Part shown: positions 42,126-51,400 of the stretch, in pieces | Numbering within the stretch: position 1 is the first letter of the stretch | Layout of the letters: each line of letters opens with the position of its first letter | NCBI GenBank assembly: GCA_030824495.1 | Contig: JAVBXP010000012.1 | Location: forward strand, 124,001-188,000 | DNA length: 64,000 bases | Source of the DNA: a bacterium | Lineage (GTDB): Bacteria > Pseudomonadota > Alphaproteobacteria > Caulobacterales > Caulobacteraceae | Direction of reading: 5' to 3' | Notes under the pieces: model-generated | The model's input: only the letters and a program-made list of their open reading frames with translations | What the model was told of the DNA's origin: nothing | The model's database searches: none | Position numbers and translations under genes: made by a program

Positions 42126-43262
42126 ATGCCGAAGTCAGGACTTCGGGACTGGGGCGGCGCGTTTGCGCGCGGCCTCGGTCGACTATTGGGCGGCCGGGCG
42201 CTGGCCGATGCCGAGGCGCAAGCGCGCACGGCCGGCGACCGGCTGCGAGAAGCCATTGATCTGCTGCCGGAAGGCGTCGTCTTTCTGGACGCCGAGGGCC
42301 GCTACATCCTCTGGAACAAGCGCTACGCCGAGATCTACCATCGGTCGGCCGACCTCTTCAGTTCCGAGGCCAGGCTGAGCGACACTCTGCGCGAGGGGGT
42401 CGCGCGGGGAGACTATCCCGACGCCATCGGCCGCGAGGAGGAATGGCTCGCCGCGCGCCTGGACAAGCTGCTCAACCCGACTGGCGAGCGACATGAGCAA
42501 CGGCTGGCCGATGGGCGCTGGCTGATGATCGAGGAGCGGCGCACCAGCGACGGTGGGGTCATCGGCTTGCGCGTCGACATCACCCAGATGAAGCGGCAGG
42601 CCGCCGCGCTGGAGGACGCCCTGCACCGAGCCGAGGTCGCCAGCCGGGCCAAGAGTGAGTTCGTCGCCGATATGAGCCATGAACTGCGCACGCCATTGAA
42701 CGGGGTCACCGGGCTGGTGCAGGTGCTGGAAAAGACCGCTCTCACCAAGACCCAGAGCGCCCTGCTGCAAGACATCGCGGCCTCCGCAGCTCAGCTTGAA
42801 AAACTGGTGAGCGGATTGCTCGACTATGGCGATGCGGCGCGTGAGACCGACATCTCGCCCCCCTCCCCAGTCAGCCATGACACCGAGGGCCCGCCGCTGC
42901 GGGTGCTGGCCGCCGACGACAATCCGACCAACCGCAAGGTGCTGGAACTGATGCTGGGCGCGGCAGGCGCCGAAGTGATCAGCGTAGAAAATGGCCAGCA
43001 AGCGGTGGAAGCCTGGCGCGCCGGGGCGTTCGATGTCGTCCTGATGGACCTGCGCATGCCGGTGATGGATGGGCTCGACGCCATCCGGGCGATCCGCAAG
43101 GCTGAGGCGCCCGGCCTGCCCCGCGCGCCGATCATCGTGATCAGCGCCAACACCTCGCCCGACGACCTGCGGGCGTCCGACGCCGCCGGCGCCGACCGCC
43201 ACATCGGCAAGCCGATCCGGGCCGAGGCGCTGTTCGACGCCATCTCCGGAGTGCTGGCCTAG
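42126..43262 (+). CDS. PAS-HisKA-receiver protein lacking the histidine-kinase ATPase domain
   Basis: A 378-residue protein. A PAS domain (about 40-155) is followed by a complete dimerisation/phosphoacceptor helix with FVADMSHELRTPLNG (His185), then a linker (LLDYGDAARETDISPPSP, about 231-248), and at once a receiver domain (about 258-378) with Asp264/Asp265, phosphoacceptor Asp308 in LMDLRMP and Lys362. The CA/HATPase_c domain that should lie between is wholly absent. It could be a phosphotransfer or receiver protein that accepts phosphate from another kinase. No membrane segment, so cytoplasmic. The frame is intact across the junction. Confidence 0.85.
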   Translation: MPKSGLRDWGGAFARGLGRLLGGRALADAEAQARTAGDRLREAIDLLPEGVVFLDAEGRYILWNKRYAEIYHRSADLFSSEARLSDTLREGVARGDYPDAIGREEEWLAARLDKLLNPTGERHEQRLADGRWLMIEERRTSDGGVIGLRVDITQMKRQAAALEDALHRAEVASRAKSEFVADMSHELRTPLNGVTGLVQVLEKTALTKTQSALLQDIAASAAQLEKLVSGLLDYGDAARETDISPPSPVSHDTEGPPLRVLAADDNPTNRKVLELMLGAAGAEVISVENGQQAVEAWRAGAFDVVLMDLRMPVMDGLDAIRAIRKAEAPGLPRAPIIVISANTSPDDLRASDAAGADRHIGKPIRAEALFDAISGVLA

Positions 43263-43783
43263 GAGGGGCCGAGCTGCTTCCAGTAGATCATCGTCCCGGT
43301 CAGGCCGCCGTGCGGCTTGAACGCATAGTCCGGGATCGTTCCGGCGAGGACATATCCCAGGCCCTCATAGAGACCCGAGGCCCCGCCCTCGGTCGCCGTA
43401 TCCAGCACCAGCAATGTGCGGCCGTGCTTCACCGCCACGGCCTCGGCCGCGCGCATCAAGGCCGCCGCCACGCCGCGTCCTCGGTGGCTTACCCTGGTCA
43501 TCAACTTGGCGATCTCTGCGCGATGCGGCTGGTTCGGGGGGCAGTCCAGCAGCAATGTCACTGTTCCTACGAGGATCTCGCCGTCCCAGGCGCCCAGCAC
43601 AACCCGTTCGTCGCGCCCGGCCGCAGCCAGCGCGCCATCCCAGAACGCCCGCGCCGCTTCGGGCGCCAACGGATGCATGAAACCGACCGAACCGCCGTTC
43701 GCGACGACCTCCACTAGGATCTCGCTGAGGTTCGATACGGTGGCGGTCGAGGCGGCCAAGGGCCTGATGTCGAAATCGGGCAT
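43259..43783 (-). CDS. GNAT family N-acetyltransferase
   Basis: A 174-residue acetyltransferase with the GNAT acetyl-CoA site SHRGRGVAAALMRAAEAVA and the following LLVLDTATEGGASGLYEGLGYVLAG strand-helix. Substrate unknown. The ATG at 43783 (MPDFDIRPL) lies five bases after the XRE regulator stop, so the pair is probably one operon: the regulator first, the acetyltransferase second. Its end overlaps the PAS-HisKA-REC gene by four bases on the other strand. Confidence 0.85.
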   Translation of the reverse strand: MPDFDIRPLAASTATVSNLSEILVEVVANGGSVGFMHPLAPEAARAFWDGALAAAGRDERVVLGAWDGEILVGTVTLLLDCPPNQPHRAEIAKLMTRVSHRGRGVAAALMRAAEAVAVKHGRTLLVLDTATEGGASGLYEGLGYVLAGTIPDYAFKPHGGLTGTMIYWKQLGPS

Positions 43784-43788
43784 GGCTG

Positions 43789-44355
43789 TTAGCTCCGAGC
43801 CAGGACGACGAGATAGGTGCAAGGCGTGGCGGTCTCATTGGCCAGGGTCACTTCCGACGGAGGGCCAAAGCCCAGGCAATCGCCGCTCGCCAGTTCGTGG
43901 CGGTCTCCGCCCTCCAGGACGACCAGATCTCCGGCCATCACCCAGATCGCCTGGCGAATGCGCGCGTAGGACGACGCCGGCAGCACAACGCTCTGACCGG
44001 GGGGCATCTCCACGCTCACCACCTCCAGCGGATGATCTGCCCGGCTGAAGACCTGCTTGCGGACATAGCCGGTCGCCGGATCGCGCCAGATCGGCTGGTC
44101 GGCGGCGCGGGACAGCCGCTCCCCTGTCCCCTCCGCCCTCAGCAACAGCCCCGCCAAGGTCAGGTCGAAGGCGCCCGCCAACCGCACCAGCATGACCGCG
44201 GTGGGGCTGGTTTCCTCGCGCTCGATCTTGCTGATCGCGGCCTTTGAGACGCCGGCGCGCTCGGCCAGGTCGGCCAGCGACCAGCCACGCGCCTCGCGTT
44301 CCGAGCGCAGCAGCCGGGCGATCTGAGCGCCCGTATCGTCTACTATAGTATTCAT
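43789..44355 (-). CDS. XRE-family transcriptional regulator with cupin domain
   Basis: A 188-residue regulator. An N-terminal helix-turn-helix (ARGWSLADLAERAGVSKAAISKIERE, about 22-47) is followed by a cupin sensor (about 110-185). This is the sugar/amine-responsive HTH_XRE-cupin family, which often controls the adjacent gene, here the GNAT. The ATG at 44355 is in an unusually A+T-rich stretch holding a TATAAT and a palindrome; longer starts to 44718 would cross the carA leader. Confidence 0.88.
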   Translation of the reverse strand: MNTIVDDTGAQIARLLRSEREARGWSLADLAERAGVSKAAISKIEREETSPTAVMLVRLAGAFDLTLAGLLLRAEGTGERLSRAADQPIWRDPATGYVRKQVFSRADHPLEVVSVEMPPGQSVVLPASSYARIRQAIWVMAGDLVVLEGGDRHELASGDCLGFGPPSEVTLANETATPCTYLVVLARS

Positions 44356-44385
44356 TCGTATATTATTATAGACGCTCTCGACCTT
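44341..44385 (-). promoter_or_regulatory. A+T-rich promoter/operator at the XRE-cupin gene start
   Basis: TACTATAGTA (44341-44350) is a perfect palindrome lying inside the first codons. A second block on the minus strand reads TATAATAATATAC just upstream of the ATG. TATAAT there sits about ten bases before the start codon, so a leaderless or near-leaderless messenger is possible. The clustering suggests autoregulation. Confidence 0.45.
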
Positions 44386-44475
44386 CACAAGCCCCCACCC
44401 CGCCGGCGGCCTGATGAATCTGGGTTTGGGGGATCGCGCTGGGCGAAAGTGCGTTAGAGACCCGCATTGACCCAG

Positions 44476-44560
44476 CGGCCGCGAGTCAGTACCTACGCGG
44501 CCGTTTGCCGACACAAGCGGACAGATTGAACGGGCGGGGTTCACCCTGACCCGCCTTTTT
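44476..44560 (+). promoter_or_regulatory. Candidate transcription attenuator in the carA leader
   Basis: Hairpin 1: CGGCCGCG (44476-44483) with CGCGGCCG (44496-44503), 12-base loop. Hairpin 2: GGCGGG (44533-44538) with CCCGCC (44550-44555), 11-base loop, followed by TTTTT (44556-44560). This is a full intrinsic terminator 33 bases before the carA start. The two hairpins do not share bases; an alternative fold is not evident by eye. Confidence 0.55.
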
Positions 44561-44593
44561 GCGAGCATGCGGCCCATCCAAGGAGACGCCGAG

Positions 44594-45763
44594 ATGACTG
44601 TTGAACTCCTCCCAGGTGTCACCGGCGTTCTGGTCCTGGCGGACGGGACCGTCCTGCAAGGCGTCGGTGTCGGCGCGACCGGCGATGCGGTCGGCGAGGT
44701 CTGCTTCAACACAGCCATGACCGGCTATCAGGAAATCCTGACCGACCCCTCGTACATGGCCCAGATTGTGGCCTTCACCTTCCCGCATGTCGGCAATGTC
44801 GGCGTGAACATCGAGGACATCGAGCAGATGTCCGGCTCGGCCGAGACCGCCGCGCGCGGCGCGATCTTCCGCGACGTGCCCACCCCGCCGGCCAACTGGC
44901 GCTCGCAAGGCGATCTCGACACCTGGATGAAGCGCCGCGGCGTCGTTGGCCTGGCGGGCGTCGACACCCGCGCCCTGACCCGCGCCATCCGTGAGAACGG
45001 CATGCCGCACGGCGTCATCGCCCATTCGCCGGACGGTCAGTTCGACATCGCCGCCCTGACCGAAAAGGCCAAGGCCTGGGCCGGGCTGGAAGGTCTGGAC
45101 CTCGCCAAGGACGCCTCCTGCCTGCAGCCGTTCGTCTATGACGAGGGCCTGTGGACCTGGCCGGAAGGCTACGCCAAGGCCGGCGAGCCCAAGTACGAAG
45201 TCGTGGTTCTGGACTACGGCGTAAAGCGCAACATCCTGCGCGCCCTCACCTCGATCGGCGCCCGCGTCACCGTGGTGCCGGCCAAGACCACCGCCGAAGA
45301 AGTCCTGGCCCGCAAGCCTGACGGCGTCCTGCTGTCCAACGGCCCGGGCGACCCGGCCGCCACCGGCGAATATGCAGTTCCCGAAATCAAGAAGCTGGTC
45401 GAAAGCGGCGTGCCGATCTTCGGCATCTGCCTGGGCCACCAGATGATGGCCCGCGCCCTGGGCGCCAGCACCGTGAAGATGGAACAGGGCCACCACGGCG
45501 CGAACCACCCGGTGAAGGACATCACCACCGGCAAGGTGGAGATCGTTTCGATGAACCACGGCTTCACTGTCGATCGCGACAGCCTGCCCGGCCCGGTGAT
45601 CGAGACCCATGTCTCGCTGTTCGACGGCACCAACGCCGGGATCGCCCTCAAGGACCGTCCGGTCTTCTCGGTCCAGCACCACCCGGAGGCCTCACCCGGC
45701 CCGACGGATTCGCTTTACCTGTTCGAGCGTTTCGCCGGCCTGATGGACGCAGCCCAGAAATAA
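44594..45763 (+). CDS. carA: Carbamoyl-phosphate synthase small (glutamine amidotransferase) subunit
   Basis: A 389-residue subunit that hydrolyses glutamine and passes ammonia to CarB for arginine and pyrimidine synthesis. The catalytic Cys279 is in [15 protein letters not shown], the His/Glu pair in [11 protein letters not shown]. The N-terminal domain has [27 protein letters not shown]. Length is normal. AAGGAGA lies seven bases before the ATG at 44594. carB is 6.5 kb away on the same strand, with unrelated genes between. A terminator-like leader precedes the gene. Confidence 0.97.
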   Translation: MTVELLPGVTGVLVLADGTVLQGVGVGATGDAVGEVCFNTAMTGYQEILTDPSYMAQIVAFTFPHVGNVGVNIEDIEQMSGSAETAARGAIFRDVPTPPANWRSQGDLDTWMKRRGVVGLAGVDTRALTRAIRENGMPHGVIAHSPDGQFDIAALTEKAKAWAGLEGLDLAKDASCLQPFVYDEGLWTWPEGYAKAGEPKYEVVVLDYGVKRNILRALTSIGARVTVVPAKTTAEEVLARKPDGVLLSNGPGDPAATGEYAVPEIKKLVESGVPIFGICLGHQMMARALGASTVKMEQGHHGANHPVKDITTGKVEIVSMNHGFTVDRDSLPGPVIETHVSLFDGTNAGIALKDRPVFSVQHHPEASPGPTDSLYLFERFAGLMDAAQK

Positions 45764-45772
45764 GCCCCAGCG

Positions 45773-45798
45773 CGCGCCCCTCCATTGAGAGGGGCGCG
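45773..45798. terminator. GC-rich hairpin between convergent carA and fasciclin genes
   Basis: CGCGCCCCTC (45773-45782) pairs with GAGGGGCGCG (45789-45798), six-base loop. There is no T-run. Its place between two gene ends suggests bidirectional termination. Confidence 0.55.
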
Positions 45799-45805
45799 AT
45801 CGGTC

Positions 45806-46387
45806 CTAGGGCATCAAGACCGTATCGACGACGTGGATCACGCCGTTGGATTGGCTCACATCGGCGACAGTCACCTTTGACGCGCCGTTCTTGGCGTCAT
45901 GGACCACTAAGCCCCCGCCCATAGCCATCACCGTCAGGCTCTCGCCTTCAACGGTCTTCAGCATCGCCTTGCCGCCGCCGGCCTTGACCTTGGCGGCCAA
46001 GTCCGCGGCGGTCAGCCTGCCGGGGACGACATGGTAGGTCAGCACCTTGGTCAGAGTCGCCTTGCTCTCCGGCTTCAACAGAGTGTCGACCGTGCCGGCG
46101 GGGAGCTTTGCAAACGCTTCGTTGGTCGGTGCGAACACCGTGAAGGGACCCGCGCCGGAGAGGGTGTCGACTAGGCCCGCAGCCTTAACCGCCGCGACCA
46201 GGGTGGTGTGATCCTTAGAATTGACTGCGTTCTCGACAATATTCCGGGACGGATACATCGGCGCACCGCCGACCGTGACAGTTTTCTCGCTCGCCATCGG
46301 GCCGGCCATCTGAGCAAAAGCGCCGCCAGAGAAGAGGCAAGCCGCAGCAACGCCGGCGACGAGCGCCGGAATGAGCTTGGAACGCAT
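45806..46387 (-). CDS. Secreted fasciclin (FAS1) domain protein
   Basis: A 193-residue protein with a signal peptide ([26 protein letters not shown]) and one FAS1 domain. Hallmarks are [32 protein letters not shown] (about 82-113), TYHVVPGRL and the final [16 protein letters not shown]1 proteins are secreted or surface adhesion modules. It is close to an ECF sigma/RskA-like anti-sigma pair (47031-48298); a comparable link exists in mycobacteria, where SigK controls the FAS1 proteins Mpt70/Mpt83. Confidence 0.9.
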   Translation of the reverse strand: MRSKLIPALVAGVAAACLFSGGAFAQMAGPMASEKTVTVGGAPMYPSRNIVENAVNSKDHTTLVAAVKAAGLVDTLSGAGPFTVFAPTNEAFAKLPAGTVDTLLKPESKATLTKVLTYHVVPGRLTAADLAAKVKAGGGKAMLKTVEGESLTVMAMGGGLVVHDAKNGASKVTVADVSQSNGVIHVVDTVLMP

Positions 46388-46493
46388 TCCTGGTATCCTT
46401 GTTTTTCCACCGCTGTAGCCGCGGCCTGAAGGATACGAGGCCGATACTCAGTAGGATGCGATCACGGCCAGAATACTTCGGCCGATCGCGAGG

Positions 46494-46964
46494 CTACCAG
46501 CCAGCCAGCTCCTTCATATCGGGCAGGAAGCTCAGCCAGACGGCGAAGTCATCGTCCAAAGCCTCGCGGCTGCCACCCGGGCTAAGGTTCAGATCGTAGG
46601 TGAACCAGGGGTCGCCTTCTTCGTCGATGAAGCCGTCCACGTAGCGCTTGTCGCTGTTCCACTCGTTGATCTTGGCCAGTTCCAGCTTTGCGTCCATGTC
46701 AAAGCCGGCGATGAACTGCATCGAGGCGCAGCGCTCCTTCTTGCAGTCATAGAGGTGCGCGTCGAAGTTCACGCCGTCCGAGGCGCTCTTCACATAGGTG
46801 TCGCCCTCATCGTCCTTGGCGAGTTCGGCGCGATAGCCGCTCTCGGAAAGCCACGCCTGGACCTCCTTGGCGGTCATGCCGTCCTTGTGAAACTCGGCGG
46901 CCTGAACTCCGCCTCCCAGACAAACCAAGGCCGCAACGCTCGCCACGAACAGGTGTGCTTTCAT
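46494..46964 (-). CDS. Secreted YbjN-domain protein
   Basis: A 156-residue protein with a signal peptide (MKAHLFVASVAALVCLGGGVQA). The mature part has MTAKEVQAWLSESGYRAELAKDDEGDTYVKS and a LAKINEWNSDKRYVDGFIDEEGDPWFTYDLNL segment, which is the YbjN (type III secretion chaperone-like) fold. A pair of cysteines (YDCKKERC) could form a disulfide. Function unknown. It lies between the FAS1 gene and the anti-sigma gene on the same strand. Confidence 0.82.
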   Translation of the reverse strand: MKAHLFVASVAALVCLGGGVQAAEFHKDGMTAKEVQAWLSESGYRAELAKDDEGDTYVKSASDGVNFDAHLYDCKKERCASMQFIAGFDMDAKLELAKINEWNSDKRYVDGFIDEEGDPWFTYDLNLSPGGSREALDDDFAVWLSFLPDMKELAGW

Positions 46965-47030
46965 CTTCGCTCCTCTAGCTCTGGCTTAGAGCATAGGGCG
47001 CTTCGAAGCTTCAGGGCCAGCGGCCGAACG

Positions 47031-47747
47031 TCAGATCCTGGCGAGCTTGCCCACAGCGGCGACCGGGCCGGACGGGCCGTCCAACAGCGAGCCGCCGGCG
47101 GGCTCGACCGTGACCGCCATGGAGGCCCCCTCCGTCGCCATCGCCGCCATCTCGTCGGAAATCGGCATGGACTTAGACGCGCCCGGCTCCACGAGCCCAA
47201 GAGAACGCGGCTTGCCGTCGGCGGGGATCAGCCAGAGCTCATGGCTGTGGTTGGGATCGGTTCCGGGCGGGACGAGCGAGGCGACCAGCACCGATTTGCG
47301 CTCGGGATCATAGGCCGCCAGGAACAGCGGCTGACCGCCATTGGTCATCAGCCGCGCGTTCATCATCGGCGCCGGGACCGGCGAGATCACCTGTGGCGGG
47401 CGCGTCGCCAGCACGGCGACCATGGCCAGGCTGGCCACAGCCAGGCTGAGCGAACCCATGGTCGCACCGCGCCAGAATTTCATCCGTCGCAGTACGCCGA
47501 CCTGATTGTCGTTCGCCGGCAGGCTGCGCACGATGCGCGGCCACAAGCCAGCAGGAGCCGCGACCGGTGCAACGCCCTCTGCGAGCGGCGCGAGCCGCTC
47601 CCGCCAAGCCTCGACCTTGGCTGCGAAATCGGGCTCGCGGGCCATGCGCAGCTCGGCGGCCGCACGCTCGCGGGCAGTCAGCACGCCCAGCGCATGTTCC
47701 GCGGCCAGGGCGTCGTCCTCGGGCATTTCGGGGCCGATGTCGCTCAT
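47031..47747 (-). CDS. RskA-like anti-sigma factor
   Basis: A 238-residue protein. The N-terminal cytoplasmic domain (AAEHALGVLTARERAAAELRMAREPDF) resembles the anti-sigma-K/ZAS-like fold but without the zinc-binding HxxxCxxC. One membrane helix follows (GSLSLAVASLAMVAVLA, about residues 98-114), then a periplasmic RskA domain with SLVPPGTDPNHSHELWLIPADG. The ATG at 47747 overlaps the sigma factor stop (ATGA), so sigma and anti-sigma are coupled. Confidence 0.85.
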   Translation of the reverse strand: MSDIGPEMPEDDALAAEHALGVLTARERAAAELRMAREPDFAAKVEAWRERLAPLAEGVAPVAAPAGLWPRIVRSLPANDNQVGVLRRMKFWRGATMGSLSLAVASLAMVAVLATRPPQVISPVPAPMMNARLMTNGGQPLFLAAYDPERKSVLVASLVPPGTDPNHSHELWLIPADGKPRSLGLVEPGASKSMPISDEMAAMATEGASMAVTVEPAGGSLLDGPSGPVAAVGKLARI

Positions 47748-48298
47748 CGCTCCAGACACCCCTTCAGCTTGAGAAGGCCGCGTCGGATCCAGCTCTTGAC
47801 GGTGCCGAGCGGGGTGTCCAGACGCTTGGCGAGCGCCTCATAGGTGACGCCCTCATAAAACGCGGTGCGGATGACGCCGGCCGTGCGCTCATCCAGCTCC
47901 GAGAGGCACTGGTTCAACGCCGCGCTATCCTGCGAGGCTTCCAGTAAGGCCTCGGCGCGCGGTGCGCCGTCCTCGATCTCCATCTCGTCGATCTGGTCGG
48001 CATAGGCCAGCGGCCCCCGGGCGCGCAGCCGGTCGATGGCGCGGTTGCGGGCGATGGTCGAAATCCAAGTCATGACGCTGGCCCGGCCCGCATCGAAGCG
48101 GTCGGCCCTACGCCAGATCGTCAGATAGACCTCCTGCAACACGTCCTCGCTCTCTTCCCTGTCGGAAAGGATACGCAGGCAGACTCCGAAAAGCTTCGCG
48201 GACGACGCTTCATAGAGCTGCTGCAAAGCGTCGCGGTCACCGGACGCTATGCGTGGCAACAGTTCGGCGAGCGGATCGTGGGCGGAAATCGCGGGCAA
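47744..48298 (-). CDS. ECF sigma factor partnered with an RskA-like anti-sigma factor
   Basis: A 184-residue ECF sigma. Region 2 is LYEASSAKLFGVCLRILSDREESEDVLQEVYLTIW, and region 4 is TAFYEGVTYEALAKRLDTPLGTVKSWIRRGLLKL. The partner anti-sigma gene follows directly. Such pairs (ECF19/SigK-like) respond to periplasmic signals. The TonB receptor gene upstream (48410-51481) and the FAS1 gene downstream are possible targets; no matching promoter motif was found by eye. Confidence 0.9.
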   Translation of the reverse strand: MPAISAHDPLAELLPRIASGDRDALQQLYEASSAKLFGVCLRILSDREESEDVLQEVYLTIWRRADRFDAGRASVMTWISTIARNRAIDRLRARGPLAYADQIDEMEIEDGAPRAEALLEASQDSAALNQCLSELDERTAGVIRTAFYEGVTYEALAKRLDTPLGTVKSWIRRGLLKLKGCLER

Positions 48299-48409
48299 GA
48301 GAGCTTTCTGTAGAAAGATTCGGCGAAGAAGCTGCCCTAGCCCGCCGCCGATGGGAAGAGCCCGCGGATCGGGTCAGAACGTTTCCGCCCCGCCCGAGCC
48401 GCCATGACC

Positions 48410-51400
48410 TCAGAAATTCGCCTTGAGGCCTAAATAGAAGAACCGCCCCAAGGGCCCCACCGGCGTCGCGCCCTCGGTGAAGGCGCCGGCCGTCGTCGAC
48501 GCCAGACCGGTGGTGCCGCGATCGGGCTGTTGGTCGGTGAAGTTGTTGATCCCGCCGTACAGCGAATAGTGATCCATCAGGTCGTACTGGGCCTGGATGT
48601 CATGGGTCGCGCGGGCCTTATAGCGCCAGTAGCGGTCCTCGACATAGGTCGGGTTCGAGGCGCGGCGCTCGTCGCTGAAGCGCTTGGTCTCGTCGAACCA
48701 GTTGAAGCCGTAGTTCACCATCAGGTGCTTCCACTGCCAGGTGACGTCGAAATTGGCCTGCCACTTCGGGGCGCCCGCATAGCCGACCTCGCTGGAGACT
48801 TCAGCGCCTGCGACCTCCACGAACTCCAGAGTTTCGAGCTTGTTGGCCAGCAGCGAGATCTGGAACGTGCCGATGTCCTGTTCGACGCCAAAGCGGGTTG
48901 GGTCCAGATTGTACTGGATCGACATGTCCCAGCCTGCGGTCTTGTACTCCGAAACGTTGATGCCGAATTCCTGGAACGAATTGACGAATTTGCTGCTCGG
49001 ATCGCGCGTGAACAGGCCGCAGAATTCGTTGGGTTGCTCCAGGTCGTAGCAACTCTCCAGAATGGTGTCGGCCTCGAAGAAGTTGATCGCGTCGCGCAGG
49101 CGGATTTTATAGTAGTCCAGCGAGACTGAGAGCCCGGGCGCGAAGCTTGGCGTGAACACCACGCCGTAGGTTTCGGTGTCGCCCTTCTCTGGCTTCAGCT
49201 CCCGATTGCCGCCGATGACGCCCTCGACCGAAGACGACGTGGTGTCGATAAACTCCTGGTTCACGGGGTTGAAGCCGAGCGCCGCGGTGCAGTTGGCGAC
49301 GCGGAACTGGGTTCCCGCCTCGACATTGGTGGTCTCGCAAGGATCGGTCAGGGTCTTGAAGGTCTGGGTCTGGGGCAGGAACAGTTCAGTGATGTTCGGC
49401 GCCCGAACGGCGCGAGCCCGCGTGGCCCGGAACATCAGGTCGTCATAGACCCTCCACTGCCCGCCGACGCTCCAGGTGCTGGTCGTCCCGCTCGTGGAAT
49501 AGTCCGAGAAGCGATAGGCGAGGTTCAAGTTCAGCGACTTCACGAAGCGTACGTCGCGCAGCAGCGGGACGCCCAATTCACCATAGAGCTCGGCGACGCT
49601 GTACTCCCCGTCCGAGACTACGCCCTGGCCAAGCCAAGTGATGTCATAGCCGAGCTCTGCGCCCAGCAGCTCATCGTCGGACGGCGTCGATTTGCTGATT
49701 TCCTTGCGATACTCGGTCCCCAGCACGAAGCTCACCGCGCCGGCTGGCAGCTCGAAAGCCTGGGAGCTGTCGCCTGAGATATAGGCGCTGACCACGTGCT
49801 GCTCGATCTTGGCGCTGGAGCGGGCGACGTTGTTAATCCAGGCCCGCGCGGCGTCGGACACGGTGTTCTCGCCGAAGATATTGACCGGGACGCAGCCGCT
49901 CCCGGGGCCCGGCCTGAAGGTAGTCCCCCAACTGTCGGGATCGGTCTGGCGGCCGAAAAGGTCGCCAGGGGGGATAGCGGAGGGATCGAGGTCGGATCGG
50001 CAGACGATCTGGCCGTTGGCCGGATTGCGCACCGCGTCGATCGCCGCGAACCACCGCTCATTGTTGCGGTTGTTCAGTTCGCGGTTGTCTTCCTTGGTCT
50101 GGCCGTAGGTGTAGGAGAAATTGTAGGCGACCGAGGGGCTGAAATCGCCCTCCAGCCCGATCACCGCCCGGAAGGTCTCGCGCTCGATATCGCGGCGCAC
50201 CTTGCCCAGGTCGAAGTTGTCGCGCGCCACCAGGACCCCCGGCGCCGGCAACCCAAATTCGTCAGCCCCCTCCTGGGTGGCCAACCCGCCTGGGGCTTGG
50301 GCGTCGGCGAGGATAGAGGCTGGGATATAAGGATTGTCGGGCGAAACGAAGATGCCGTAGTCGAAGGTCGGCTGCGAGGTGAAGCTCGTCTTGGCGTTGA
50401 CGTACTTCATATCGGCGAACACCCGGTGATTGGGCGCGTATTCGAAACGGGTCGCCCCATAGATGGTCCAGCGCTCGATGCCGGGCGTCAGCTCGGTCTG
50501 GTAGAGGTCGGTCTGGGTGCCCGAGCCGCCGATCATATTGAAACTGCCGGCGTAGATGCCGTCGCGCCACGGCGAGCCATCGCCATAGAAGCCGATGCCA
50601 GAAAGACTTGTGGCGTTGAGATTGGTGTAGACCCCGCCGCCGATCGCGCTGTCGATGTAGCGGACGTTGCGCGCAAAGACCTTGTCGGTGGTCCCCCAGA
50701 TACTGGGGTTGAAGCTGGGGTCGGCCTGGTCGAAGGCGCTCGGGTTATCGACAAGCACCTCGCGGTTTCCCGGCCGCGAGAAGCTGCGATCCTCCGGGTT
50801 CAGGGGATCGGTCTTGGAGTATTCGAAGGCGCCGGTGATGTTCAGCCGGTCGTCCATCAAGTTGCGGCCGCCAACCACGCTGACAAAGGTGTTCTCGCCA
50901 CCGCCGCCGTCCGACCATCCATACTGGGCGCGCATGTCGAGGCCGTCGAAATCGCGCTTGGTGATGAAGTTCACAACGCCCGACACGCCGTCGGCGCCAT
51001 AGATCGCCGAAGCCCCGCCGGTCAGCACCTCGACCCGGTCGATCAGGCCGACGGGGATCGAGTTCGTATCCACCGCGGCGCTGCCGGCCGTGCCCGCGAC
51101 GTGCCGGCGCCCATCGACCAGCACCAGGGTGCGATCGACGCCCAGGTTCCGCAGATTGAGCAGGTTCAGGCCGACAATCCCCCGATTGCCTGCGTCCGAA
51201 AAGGTCTGACTGTCGTTGGACCCGACCAGGGCCGGATAGTCCTTCATCAGGTCGGTGACGTTGGTGATGCCCGACCGCTCGATGGTGTCGCTGGTCACCG
51301 AACTCACCGGATTGGGCGAGACGAAATCCTGGGTGCGCAGGCGCGTGCCCGTGACCACGAACTCCTCCACCGACACCGCGCCCGCGGCGTCGGTCTCCTG

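Noticed and set aside
48299-48409. An ECF promoter (GGAA-type) upstream of the ECF sigma gene
   Set aside because: A GGAAAC is present, but the -10 and spacing do not match and the fasciclin gene has no equal motif.
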